Both the position numbers and the translations under genes were made by a program. A model generated the notes under the pieces. That model was not told where the DNA came from. It searched no databases and saw only the letters and a program-made list of their open reading frames with translations. A stretch of DNA of 64,000 bases from Bryoerythrophyllum caledonicum (lineage: Eukaryota > Streptophyta > Bryopsida > Pottiales > Pottiaceae), in contig OZ020519.1 in the NCBI GenBank assembly GCA_963971425.1, positions 10,742,028 through 10,806,027 on the forward strand, read 5' to 3'. This document shows, piece by piece, positions 47,220-59,600 of this stretch (its first letter is position 1; each line of letters begins with the position of its first letter).

Positions 47220-48167
47220 TAACCCCTAAAAGACCAAGTGTCCAAATTTGGCTTTTGAAAAATCGGTCAGGTTCCTATGGTGTCAATTTCCAACATTCCA
47301 CTTTGAAAATTTTACTATAGAAAGACATTACCAAGAGCTCAGTGGGAAAACAATTTTTTCCTAAATTGGACATTTGATGAAAAAGTTATAGGGTTTTGAA
47401 TTTGAAATGGGGAGGGCGGGCACCTCGGGCACCTCCAAAAACTTTTGATAGGACACTCTATTGAAAGTGATATTTTTAGTACTCGCAAGTAATATTATTT
47501 CCCTTCATGTTGTCAAAAAAAAGTTCTTGTCTTTAGTGAAAAATAGCATACCAACCCAAGTCAAACATTTTCACACATTGTCACTCATTGTCGGGCAAGG
47601 TACCAAAAAACTTCTTCTTTTCCACATAAAACCTAGAGATCTTCATATTTTTCACTTTTCATTTTTTCCACAACAATATGTAATGTAAACCTTCTTATTG
47701 ACCATTCGGATTATCAATCGAAAACATATTAAGTTCAAAAAAAATTAAAGTGTGAATTAACAAATTTCGAGCCTCTACTCCTTGCACACTTGTTTTGAAT
47801 ATGCTACACCCTGTCTCTACCTCTAAAAATTGGTGTGTAAGGAGCTAACATCATGCTTAACAAGATGGTAATAGATTTAGACCTTGTGTAGTGAAAATTT
47901 TTGACACCAAGTGAAGTCAAAGTCTGCTGATCCACTAAACGCTGGGAAGAAAATGAACCATTTGCTTGACTTCAAACACTATAATCTTTTAATCCGTGCG
48001 GTCAAAGTTTATGAAATTTTGTACATGTATTACTTAATAAGCCTTTATTGAGATCCTACGGTCAGAACTAAAAATCAAAGTTTTTGTTACCTTCTTTATT
48101 CATTGCACTAGAATCCATTAATTTTGAAGTGTTTTTGGTGTAAAACTATCTTGGTACCTTAGGGGTT
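47220..48167 (+). repeat. Dispersed AT-rich repeat, copy B with intact ends
   Basis: Bounded by TTAACCCCTAA (47219-47229) and TTAGGGGTTAA (48159-48169), an 11-bp perfect inverted repeat. AAGGTT abuts both ends (47214-47219 and 48168-48173) and may be a target duplication. About 950 bp, AT-rich, non-coding; probably a non-autonomous DNA element. Confidence 0.6.
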
Positions 48168-49832
48168 AAGGTTGGATGAGTTTGTACCCTAGTAGAGAAA
48201 CCGGCTAACTTCTTCCTCGATCCACATGCGACGGCTGCCTCGCGAAGTGGCACCCCAACTCAAAATTGAATGCACTAAATGTACACGCACTTCATTGAGA
48301 ATCATCAGGTTCCAAAACTGGTAGGGCACATCGCCATTTGGTCGTTTTGTTGGACATCATTGTTGAGTTCCAGCAGTTTGACTGCCGTTTTGCCTGGGGC
48401 AATTATGGACGTCATCGATGATGCCGACATCCATGTACCATTATAATGGACGTCAGTGATGAACGTCCAGCCAATATTTTCTTTGATTTGTGTCTGATTT
48501 AGGTACTTGCTGGTGCATGTGAAGGCCTGCCAGTGCCGGCACCCTTGCTTGACACTATGGTTTTTGATTTAATGAGTTTGTACCCAAGTACGGAAGCTGG
48601 CACCCTTCTTCTTTGATTCATATGCGTCGTCTATAGCCCGCAATTTTTTCGGCCCAGAGAAGCTTGTCAAGGCCTGCCGGTGCTGGCACCCTAGCAAAGT
48701 GGCACCCCAATTGCCCGCACTGTGCAACGAAGTGTCGGCACGTCTAAAGTGCATCATTTCATCTCCGGTTGATGGAACCATGTTGATTAGTCATCTAAAT
48801 CTTCATATGATGGAGTCCGATCTCGAACGAGTGCCGGTGAATGGGGAGGCCTGCCGGTGTCGGCATCTCTTCGATGTGTCAGAATATTTTCAAACAATAT
48901 GGTGGACTTGATCGTTGGTTGTCAGCTCCGACCTGCTGGTGCCGGCACCTTAGTGAGGCTTGCCGGTGCCGGCACCCCAGCAAAGTCCCACCGCCCCTGC
49001 TCGCATAGTGAATCAAGTTCCGCCTGGTTGGCTCCTCGATGTCCGCCATCAGTGGATGTCTGAACTAATGGTATGGTGGTGATGGCAATATTGATGATGG
49101 CGATGGTATTAACTATGGTGGTGATGGCGCTGGTATGGTGGTGATGCCTGAACTATGGTGGTGATGCGTGAACTATGGTAGTGATGTCTGAACTTGAAGT
49201 CATCAATGAACTTGGAGCCAAATATTTTTTATATGTGTCCTTCAGGTTCTTGAGTTTCACGTTCCAGGTTCCTTAAGATCCATGAGATTATTTAAGTGTG
49301 TCTTTGAGTTCCTGGTTTCTTCAGGCTCTTGAGTTCTAGGTTCTAGGTTCCAGGTTTCAGGATTTCGCTTGATTGGACTCGCTTGATTGGACTCACTTTG
49401 CATGTTGCTTGCCGTGATGATTGAAGTCATGTGATGAAGTTATGACGCCGTCGTCGAATATTACTTATTGATTGAGTTTCGTGGAGGCCAACCGGTGCCG
49501 GCACCGGCACCCTTGTTGGAAACCTGGATTATATTTGATTGCACTCGCGATGAGAGGCGGCACTTTGCATGCCATGGTGCATGCCGTGATGATTGAAGTC
49601 ATGCGATGAAGTTATGATGTTGTCGTTGAATATTTTTTTTAGATTCAGTTTCGTGGATGCCTGTCTAGTTTTATTTTGGATTAGTGGATATCACATCAAT
49701 GGGCAATAGTGGGCGATCTCGAACGAGTGCCGGTGTCTGGGGAGGCCTGCCGATGCCGGCATCTCTTCAATGTACTAGAATTATTTCTTACAATATGGTG
49801 GATTTGATTGTTGGTTGTCAGCTCCGAGCATG

Positions 49833-50110
49833 GTGATCCCCTGAACTGCTGGTGATGGTGGTGGTGCATGAGTCGATGTCGATGCTGATTCCCTAAACTC
49901 TTGGTGAAGGTGGTGATGCATGAGTCGATGGATATCCTGATCCCCTGAAATGATGGTGAAAATGGTGGTCCATGAGCGGATGGAGAGCTGATCCCCTGAA
50001 CTGCTCGTGAAAGTGGTGGTGCATATGTCGATGGAGAGCTAATCCCCTGAACTCCTGGTGATGGTTGTGGTGCATGAGTCGATGGCGTTGTTGATCCTCT
50101 GAACTGATTA
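49833..50110. repeat. 51/52-bp minisatellite, five units
   Basis: Units start at 49833, 49885, 49937, 49988 and 50039, with a partial sixth at 50090. Each contains CTGATCCCCTGAACTG, then GGTGGTGCATGAGTCGATG. Because 51 is a multiple of three, part of the array is open on the minus strand and gives a His-rich 17-residue repeat; this is probably incidental. Confidence 0.75.
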
Positions 50111-50713
50111 TCTGGTGGCTAGGAGATGCAGTTCTTCAGGTTCGTGACGTTTTTGTGGTTTCGCAATCCTATGGATTCGCGGCGTTTAGTAAATCTCCGC
50201 ATAGCCTACCCTTTTAAACATTTTGGGACTCGTTATTTTTGTCTCGGAAGCTTTATGGACGGTTCTAACGTGCACTAACAGGGACCACATTATGAGAACT
50301 GTCACTTGGCGTGGATTTCCACTTGTCTATAAAGCTATCATCACATATGTTGGGACTGGTTGGGTGGCTACCTTGTCAACAGGATTGTTGCCATGTTAAT
50401 GCGGTGAATGCGTCGGTTCAAAATCGAACCGTTGGTTGATGGATCCATGTTGATAAATATTTATGAAATATTTTATGATGGAATTCGATCTCAAACCACT
50501 GCCGGTGCCGGCACCTCTTTGATGTGCAAGAATTTTTGAGTTGATACTTGACAAGGATGGCAATATGTGTGCAATGTGAGGCCTAGAGAGGGCCGAGAGT
50601 GAAAAAACAGGGCCTAGGAAGGCAACCCTCCAATCAAAGTCAAATGAGCATGAATGGATTGTTGGTTACAATGCTCAAAATTTTAATCGTTTCTTCTAAT
50701 TATATTTGTGTAG

Positions 50714-53700
50714 TGATTGATGAAGATGACAACCCTATGGACGTTCAAACAAGTGTTGAGGATATTATTTCTGCAGACGAGTTGGACAAAAAAATGCATC
50801 TTTTTGAGTAATGGATATATGGATGGCAATGGCGTGTTTTATGTTGCCTTAGAAGATCATGAAGGTAAGACTGTCGATGTGACAAATATTTAATGAAATA
50901 AGAGATACCTGGAACCCTCATTGGGTTGCAACAAATGCTGCTTCTGAGGATCTCCTTCTTCAAGATGAAGTTCTGAGGTGTTTCTCCGGGAAGATGTTTC
51001 ATGTATGGGATGGGAATCACCGTCTTTAGGCGTGGATGCGGCATGCCAATAATCAACCGTCATCACTCTAACGATCCAACATGGCATTATTCAGTGGAAT
51101 CAATCATTCTTGATGTTAAAGGATGTCTTGGGTCACTTCTGACTGCTCTACACCAAGTAAATTGATATGTTGGCCATACTCATTTCTAAATTCCTTTCAT
51201 GCAGATTGAATTTTAAACTGTCAATCAGTAACTTCTAATAATTATATTGATTCATTCATATATAGCAGGAGGAACCAAAAATGCCATGTGATTACCAATT
51301 TGGTTCACAATTTTTTTTGAATTCAGGGTATAGCGGGGCAACCTTTATCTTATTTCACAAATTTGGTTAGTAAGGAGGATTTTCTTGCTTGTGAGGCTAA
51401 GCAAAAGAGTAAGAATCGAACATGGTTTTCACTCACTACAAAAGCTCTTAATGGAGTGTTGTATCAGATATTTTCTTCTCATATCCATTTGTTTGTCAAT
51501 TTTTCCTTCAACAATTGAATTCTTCATGTTTGAATCCATAGCTACTTTTATAATTTAACCTTTCTTATATTAAATTCATTTTACAGCAAGAGCTGGGTGC
51601 AGCTACTGCCACTGCTGAAAGAAGATTCCATGAGAAGTATCCAGACCCCAAAGAATGGACTTTTCTCAAAGCTCATGAATTTAAATCTAAAGCGGTATTG
51701 AAGATGAAGGTTCAATGCACATCGGAGTTAAAGAAGCAACTACCCATAGCTAATCCTAAATACATCCCTGAATTTCTTCTACAAGTGAAGAAAAATTATG
51801 AAAATAGTGAGGAACCAGAGATGGCACAAGAAAAATTATGGATGCTTGCTACCTCAACTCTGGATTCTCACATGAAGGTGAAATGGCTTGAGAGATGGAA
51901 TTCTTTTTCTACTCTTCGTGCGATTTTGAAGTTTCCAAAACCTTGATTTGAGAATGCAGAATTCCCCGAATGGCTTCGCCAGGCTACTTGGCGGACTTAG
52001 GTTTGTTTTTCACAAAAATGCATCAATATTTCTTTTAAATGATTTTTCTTCCTTTCAATACATATGCTAACAACTATTTTATATCATTTCAGTTGGCTAT
52101 TGAATCGGAGAAACTCTTTGATGGTGCCATTGCGGACATGGGAGTTACTATTGACTACCATCCAGATGGAAAAGATCAGATTTCAACCATTTCAAAGTAT
52201 ATTGAGCAGATAAAAATTCAGCTATGGAATTTTGGTTTACATCGTGACTTCAATGAAGAGTAAGGTGTTCACAAGAACAATATCTTTGATAAACAATATG
52301 GATTTAAGCCCGCCATGCAACGTTCGTTGTATCGATATTTCAATTATATTCTTTTCCCTACAAAGGCAATTTCTAGATCTCCAGTTTTTTTGCCAACTAC
52401 TTGGATGTTGACAGCAATGATTATATGTTAACAAAAGGTATCATGAAATCTTGGAATTCTTCTCATTGGGAGTCATGTGGCTGGTATTTAGACTACCCTG
52501 ATAGAAGACCTCCTAGTTTTGACATTGAGTTTCGTGATAGTATTGAGCCTGCATTGAAAGGTACTCAAGTTGTCTACACGGAGGTAGTAGAAAATCCTCT
52601 TGCTAAGAAAACTAGGGGGTCTAAGAAAAATATCCCAAAGGATTCAAATGATATAGCAAATATCAATGCATTGGAACCCAAGACAAATTTTCTTTCATCC
52701 TCAAATGTAGTAGTGAATCCTCTACTGCCATCAGAAACTATTGCTCAAAAGCCGTCTTCAACTTCAACTCTTGCATCTCAACATTTGAAGGCAAAGAAAT
52801 CTACAATTCTTCACAAAACTACACTTTTGCAGCTAAACATCCTTCTACATTTGTTTTTTTGGAACAAACGTCCATTCCGGATATCTTGGAGTTGGGCTAT
52901 CACATCTAGCCCTTCTAAATTGCACGAATTTGTAAAGAAGGTATACATCCTTTCTTTCATTACAATCGATTTATTTGAATTTTCACATTTTTGTAATGTA
53001 TCACTAGTTTTTTAATTGTCATTTTATTAGGTGAAGGGTAATATTGTAGGCCCTCCTCGTTGTGATACTTGTCCTTGTAGTGGTTTGGATTTAATCATTG
53101 ATGATCTCTCAGAAGGTCTTCATGTTCCAAAAATTTCCCTTACACCTTTACACATTCCCTCTTGGAATGAATATGTTTAGTCTCACGTTGAGGCTCTATT
53201 TGAATTTATAGAAGCATTTCTTCATATTGATGGAGATATTTTGAATTTTCTCTCTAAATCTCAAGCAATCAAATATGATGTGAAGACATATGCTTAAACT
53301 TATGAGTTCAAGATTTTGAAGGACTGGTGGGGTATCAAAGAGCTACGACTTACTTCTCCAAATAATTCAGGGCTCACTGTAAGTGACTAATTAATAATTA
53401 CAACTACTTTATGTTTTGCATTTATTTTATATTTTTACATTTGGTCGCATGTATTTTATTTGTAGTCTCGCCAATTTTGCATTCTTTTTCATACATGTGA
53501 AAAGAATGCATCCAATATCTTCATATTTCATGTAGATTGTGAGTTGTCCAACCTTCATATTAATGTGAAAGAAGATGATATACTATTCAAGTATATCTCA
53601 ACTGACTCTTAAAAGTAGAACGGAACCGTACCATGGAAGGGAGCCCGACAGAAGGACCAAGTACTACACTAAATTCTTATTGAAGCCTTCACCAAGCTAG

Positions 53701-54308
53701 GATCAGTGATTCTAGATGCTATTGCTGGCACATGTGATGCTCCTATTAACTTTTTTTATTTTATAAATGTTTCGGCATTAAACATTTCAAAATATTATTT
53801 TATGTAGTTTTAAGAGCTTCTATTCGAGCAACAAAGCATTTGCATCGGCATGTTATTGGTTTTGGAGCCGATCCTTTGATTTTTGAGGCTATTATTTCTC
53901 GTCTTCGAGATGAACCACCACTTTTGTCAATTCTTTTTAGAGCTATTGATATCTTTGATGAAGATGATGTTCCAATTCATCGAGTTGCAAAGCGCAATCG
54001 TTTAAGTAAGTGAGCTGTTTTTTTCCAATTGTTTGTTGTTTTTATACACAAATGATTTTTCTATACTTTAATTGTATTTGACTTTTTATGGCAGATTGAT
54101 GGCCTTTGTCCACTCTCCCCCGGATCTTTATGCCCTTCCTACATATGCCGACAGTAATGCCCAAGCTTTTATAGCAACACATTCTTCACCTTTAACTCGA
54201 AAGAAACGACGTTTCAACCCTCACGTTTATAAGTATCTGGATATGGAGGTTGAAGAAGGTAGTGAGGACTCTTCTACTAAGGCACACAGTTGTAGTTCCA
54301 TTGATTGA
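50714..54308 (+). pseudogene. Decayed multi-exon gene with ParB-like and amino-methyltransferase-like regions
   Basis: Recognisable exons start at 50714 (VIDEDDNPMDVQ), 51327, 51587, 52093, 53031, 53466, 53808 and about 54095. Near 51000 the text FHVWDGNHRL occurs, recalling the DGxHR core of ParB/Srx-type domains. The C-terminal part reads VPWKGARQKDQ, then ILIEAFTKLGSVILDAIAGT and, after an in-phase intron, LRASIRATKHLHRHVIGFGAD and FEAII. That matches the order of the C-terminal SAM-binding half of N4/N6 amino-methyltransferases (LI..., VLDxxAGT, A....R..IGxxxD). Lesions: stops at 51944, 52261, 53178, 53295 and several near 53610-53680; a frameshift in the T7 run near 52390; another near 50810; and a lost donor at 51468 (CAG-ATATTT). 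No DPPY motif is clear. Function in the living gene is unknown. Confidence 0.45.
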
Positions 54309-57239
54309 TGCATTGGAGGTTTTCAACCTTCGATATGTCTCTAGTATTTATTTTGTACTTGGTTCATTTCTTTTACACAGTAATGAAATTCCCAAGGCAA
54401 ATAAACATAGCTATTTTTAGGTTTGTATCATCAAACACAAAATAATTTTATATAGAATATAATTTGTTCATCTTATTTTATTGTTGGTGTTTAATATTGT
54501 AGCATGTGCATTTGGAAAATTTTACATATGTCAGTACTAGTACTGCGGTTATGAATGACTTTTAACTTTAAACAATAATAAATATTCACTTTGTTTTTCG
54601 TGACATTGGTTAAATTATGAAATTTTAAGATTTCATGATGAACATATCAATGTTTGTTTTATTTACATACCACGATCATAGGACAGTATACACAATTAGC
54701 ATTATTTATGAATTTTCTATAATCTCCATATCATCCCACGGTTATAGGATTGTTCTAAAGCCAATTGTCCTAATTCTCAAAATCCCACGGCTTTAGTCCT
54801 CTCTTGCAATAAAAAAATCTCTCAGATTTTTTTGCTTACCGCTCACCGCTCACGCCGGCTGCTCTCTGACAGCTCACGTAATCAAGTTTTCCCCCTACAA
54901 TCAACTCTTGAACATATTAAAAAAGAGCCAAATTGAATAAGAGGTTGCATTCATAAGAGTACAAGACCAAGTCTTATGGCAGAGTCAATGAAGTTGATGA
55001 CATATTAAAGATGCGGAGCAACCACACTACTATTACAACACTTGTGTGATAGAAGAACATGTGGGAGGATTTGCTCGAAGAAGAACACCATTACAACCAC
55101 CAAAAAAAAATGTCAAACATGAGCTTGTACGTTTAAAGCCAATAATAATGCTTGTAGTTGAAAGAGAGCGAGAACTAGATACAACAACTAGACCGCATTG
55201 AATTGTAGTGCAAGATTATAGATGAAGATGAAAATTTATGTACAAGGTTGGTGGCACATATTATAACAAAACTAACCTCATTTGTCGTATAATTGATGTT
55301 CATGAGAAATAATGTCTTATGAATGATAACACATGATAACCTAGTTTTGGACCTCCACCAATGAGTCTATCTATAACAAAAAGGAGAGGGTAAGTGATGA
55401 GAAAACAAGGACAACAACATCTATGCTAGTAAGGATATGCCTTAAGGTGATAAAAGGGTGAGTGAAAGATCTAAAAGGCATACGAGTATGGAATATTGCA
55501 GTCTCACATGATTGCATAGTCTAACATGATTGCAGGGCTTGTGAAGCGCACAAGCTTCATCAAGAACGGCTCATTCTTGAGAGCGAAACTGCCCTATAAC
55601 TAGATGTCGAGAACCTCCGTAGGTTGTATCAAAGCCCCCAATGTGCGTAGGAAACACCGTCTCTACTAAATCAAATTGCGTACGAGCATCTGATCCGATC
55701 TATTTGATTCTTCAATAAAAGCAATAGAATCTTGAGCCTAGTTGGTCTCTAAAACTTAAGTAGGAAGTAGTTTGAAATAGGAAATAATTTTCGATGAAAG
55801 AGAGTCATGTTGTATAAGCTCTAAATTTTAGCTTCTTTTATTTTCTTTGAGTTGATGATAAATGAACTATGAGCTTTTTGTGGCTGTTTTGAATATTAAA
55901 GTTAAGAGAACCAAATTCACGTATACGGATTTACGGCTCGCCCCCCTGCCGGCATGTACATCGGCAGAGGAGGCTGATCTTGCTACTGTTACTGCCGCCA
56001 TACCGCGGCGCACATCGTCTTGGAGTCGCCATTTGAGGGCATGGAAATCAGCACTACTCCACGCATCTCGCCCTGCAAGTTACTAATCCTCTCGTAGTAC
56101 GGATTCTGCCGCCCCGCCATCGCTGCTGCATTACTTTCTTGCCTCCAAAACCTCCAAAACCTCCTAAACCTCAATGCATGGGCTAATTTCACAAAACTAA
56201 ACCTCCAACGCCTCCAGAACCTCCATGCATTAGGAAAATTTGCAAGAATAAACCTCTAGCACTCTGAAAATGAAATCTCTACCCCCTTTTAACGCCAATT
56301 CTATTGTAGAAAAGAAGCCACCACAAAATTTTCCGGCCTTCTTAGGCAGTGTTAAAGAAACACGACCTAAAATACCAAACCTCCTTCAATGCCTAAACTC
56401 ATACCTCACTGTGAAGGCTTCTGAAGCGATGTTAAGAAATACAATCGAAATCTTCAACGCCGAAACTCTAAGCGGCAAACAAGATGAAGCGAATTCCTTT
56501 CTTAAACAGTCTGCGAGAGATATTTTCTCTGATAAGCAACACAATCAAAGCAGAGAGAAGAAAGATATATTCAATCCGCCTGTAGACAGACATGGTTGGA
56601 GAGCTCAAATTTTGTGTCTACACGCGCGGCGGAATGAATTGCCGACAGACTGTGTAAGAAATGGTCACATTGTGTTCGAAAACTCAGAAAACTACATGAC
56701 AAAGTCGAAAAGTTCCCTCCATAGCCAGGCTTCCTTGTAGAATTCAACAGACAGACAAGCTTGGCTGAGCATGAGTGCAGTCGTAGAGTAGAGTTGCAAT
56801 CGGAAGGACGGGTTTAGGAGAAGCAACTGTAGTAACTACATGTAACAAAGAGAAGCACTTGACTGGAGCATGAGACCATAGCAAAGGGGACAGTCTTGGC
56901 GGTTGCCACGTCATCGCCTCTCTCCTCAATCGAAGCCATTGACGCCCGCAAAAAACTTCCCTTCCCGTCACCGCTCATCATCGCAAACGTGCCTGACCAA
57001 ACGAACGCTACATGTGCAATCGCCTCATGTGCAATCATCAAAACCTACTCACTTCACATGCCTCAAATCGACCTTCTTGTCAAGCATTGTTAGGGGCTTG
57101 TATGTTACGAAAAACAAACACAATAGAGCCAAGAAAGGTGCAAATAATCACGTGCACAACAGACGCAACATAGCCACGCAAAAAATAGGTTATATATTAA
57201 GAAGATAATAAGTGCCGCAAAAAGAAAAATACAAAGAAA
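54309..57239. other. Spacer with one unassigned open frame
   Basis: Mostly AT-rich. A Lys/Glu-rich stretch at 55530-55690 interrupted by stops may be a decayed coding fragment. Short AACCTCC(A) repeats occur at 56148-56235. Confidence 0.4.
56270..56740 (+). CDS. Hypothetical 156-residue open frame
   Basis: ATG-started and uninterrupted, in an AT-rich stretch where so long a frame is unusual. The product is hydrophilic with many Asn, Lys and Ser, no signal peptide and no membrane segment. No domain recognised and no clear promoter or introns. It could be a chance frame or an exon of a lost gene. Confidence 0.2.
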   Translation: MKSLPPFNANSIVEKKPPQNFPAFLGSVKETRPKIPNLLQCLNSYLTVKASEAMLRNTIEIFNAETLSGKQDEANSFLKQSARDIFSDKQHNQSREKKDIFNPPVDRHGWRAQILCLHARRNELPTDCVRNGHIVFENSENYMTKSKSSLHSQASL

Positions 57240-58177
57240 TTAGTTGAAGCAATCAAGCATAAACTGTCTGTAGGTGCCAAACCGATGAACAATATGAGCT
57301 GCCTCTGGAATCTCATTCCCGAAATCCCAAATGCCGAGGGCCCTTGTACAAACGTCCACCCTTTCTACCAAGACTCTTAGGTTAGTGCAATGCGCGACAT
57401 TGTTCCTACAATTGACGACCTTGTGTACAAGACTTTTGAAGTCTTGCAGCTTTTTTCCATGCGGGGCTTTGCCAAACATCCCATGGCAAATCGCACTTTG
57501 CTGCAAGAGAAAAACAAAGGTCAGGAAAAAAAAACACTGAAGGAATTCTAAAACAAAAACATACTAAAATTATAAACTTACTATAACAAGGGCTTGGAGT
57601 CTTGGACGTCCTTGTTCTTGTCATAAAAGTGTCGACCGGCACCAAAAAGCAAGCTTTTCTTTTTGATCGACCACTTCATAATTTCTCCGGCACAGATCTC
57701 AATCTCCATTTTCATGGACCCTCTTAAGAGCCCATGATGATCCAAGGTCATCTTGAAGCGCTTTCGGTTTATCTCCTTCTCCTCCTCAAAGCGCTTATGG
57801 TTTGACTCTTTCTCCTAGACAAAGCGCTTTTCAAATTTCGCTGCCAATATCTCAAGCTGAGCCCTCAAAACCGCTGTGGGCAATCGTTCTTTTGGAGGGG
57901 AAATGGATTGGCATGCCACGGTGGGAGATCCAAATTTCGTAGGTGAAATCGGGGGGAATTCATCACGAGCCTCCAAATCGTAACCCTACAGATCCAACAA
58001 AACAACACAAAATTAAAAAAAACTTAACATGAAAAATCAATCAAAAACCAAGTCATCTAATGGACTCCATAAAAAGGGATCACTCGCACACAAACCATTG
58101 TGCCTCCGCCTAGTGCTATATTCTAGTCTTTCAAAAACACAAAATCCACCTGTGACCTCATAAGAAGAAGATGCCAT
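57240..58177 (-). pseudogene. Unrecognised three-exon gene with one in-frame stop
   Basis: Exons 58177-58049, 57985-57582 and 57495-57240 join in phase (donors GTTTTTG and GTAAGTT; acceptors CTGTAG and GCAGCAAAG) to 262 codons plus stop, broken only by TAG at 57814-57816. The N-terminus starts MASSSYEVTGG. The middle has a charged, coiled-coil-like stretch in which KRFEEEKE and RKRF recur. The C-terminus (LQDFKSLVHKVVNCRNNVA, DVCTRALGIWDFG) has several Cys and resembles no family I know. The upstream frame is open without an ATG to 58228. With one stop and intact splicing it died recently, or the stop is a sequencing or allelic difference. Confidence 0.45.
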
Positions 58178-58380
58178 CGTTGAATTCAATGAAGATGAAT
58201 GGTCACTGAACTCAATGAAGCCGAACAATGAAGTTGAACAAGAGATAGAAGAGACCTAAATTAGACAGTCGTTATAAACGAAAAAGAAAAGCAAAAGACA
58301 AAAATAAAACCTAGGCATCTAAAGTATGTGTATCCCACATGTACACACACATCACATCTATTGTGTGTACATGCGGAGTA

Positions 58381-59600
58381 CACTAACTTCGATTACATCA
58401 GAGTTGTCAGGACGCTCGACATCCATGACGTCCGGTCGTCTGGACAGAGAACGTCCTCGGCCTCATGACGACGTCCGGTGACATAACGACTTTGGTCAGT
58501 TTACCCGGAGGTAAATGGTCGTCCGCTACCCAACCGACCGCTTGGCAGACGGCGCCGAGCGTCCACCGCTAGAGGCGACCGCGCTACGGACGGCCATTCT
58601 GTCCGCTTGGGCCGACCCCAAGGCCATCCGCTTGGGGCGACCACCATCCGCCATCCGCGGTCGGCCGGGGCGGACGGCCCTCTCCCGTTCACGCGGCTGA
58701 CTGCCTAGCTGTCCGCACGGGTTTTTTGGCCATAACTCCCTCATTTTTGGAATTTGTTAAACGTGTAATATACCATCCAAAGCGTCTTTAAAATACGCTT
58801 CCAAGGGTATAAAGCGCGCAGCGGACGCCCAAGGGCCGACCGAACGGCGGTCGGCTTTGCAGTCCGCAACGCCCTAGGACCGAACGATGTGCAGTTGGCG
58901 TGGCGGACGGCAGAGGGGACGCCGAAATGGATAAAACCGACGGCCGAGCGGACGGTGAACGACCTGGCTGTCGGCCATTCCAGTATGCTTGTGGTTAGTT
59001 AACGAAGAAAATGAATCAACATTTATTATGTAGTCTATTTTAAGTAGAACCATTGTTCACAAATTCTATTCTTCATATGTTTCCAAGCACATAAGATATT
59101 TGGAATGGAATTACCAACTATAATTGCATAAAATCTTCCAAACATTCCTCTGACTTCTAATGCATGTGGCTCTTTTTCCTTATTTAGACTGCACGTGCAA
59201 TGTGAAACTACTTAAAAAAGAAAAGTTGTAAACCACTTTTGTGTTGCCAAAGAGCAGAGAAAAGTGGAGGAGAGGGGAGGGAGTTGCTGAAATTTGAGGC
59301 TTGGTGGCCGTCCGCAAAGCTCTAGGGGCGGACGGCATGGCTATTGACCACCAAGTGCCGACCGACTAATCTCAAGTCGATTGATCAAGGATGTTCAATC
59401 GGCATCGGGTGGAGCGAGACCGTCCGATTAGGGGGGCGTAGTCGAGTGCGTCCGCAATCGAACGGCCACGGATGAGAGCGATCGGACGGCTACGATTGAT
59501 GGTGCCGACCGCGCGGCTGTCCGATCAAGCATTATGGCCAAGTCCATCCGCCATCGGACAGCCTGAGCGATCTCAAGTGAGGCTGGGCAAAGTCCAAGAC
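58381..59600. repeat. GC-rich tracts of GTCCG/CGGAC words
   Basis: Two GC-rich blocks (about 58400-58980 and 59300-59560) are packed with GTCCG, CGGACGGC, GACGTCCGG and GGCCGACC in both orientations, separated by ordinary AT-rich sequence. Open frames within them are compositional. A related block closes the window at 63590-64000. Confidence 0.6.

Larger units (their letters stand above)
46700..50520. repeat. Region with dispersed GGTGCCGGCACC palindromes
   Basis: The perfect 12-bp palindrome occurs at 46730, 48938, 48965, 49494 and 50504, with one- or two-base variants near 46903, 47189, 48528, 48676, 48854 and 49749. Several are preceded by GAGGCCTGCC. GATGACGTC- and GTGATG-like words also recur. 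I see no sustained coding frame. Confidence 0.7.

Noticed and set aside
58501-58744. Arg/Gly/Pro-rich frames on both strands
   Set aside because: Products of the GC-rich GTCCG word repeat, not conserved coding.
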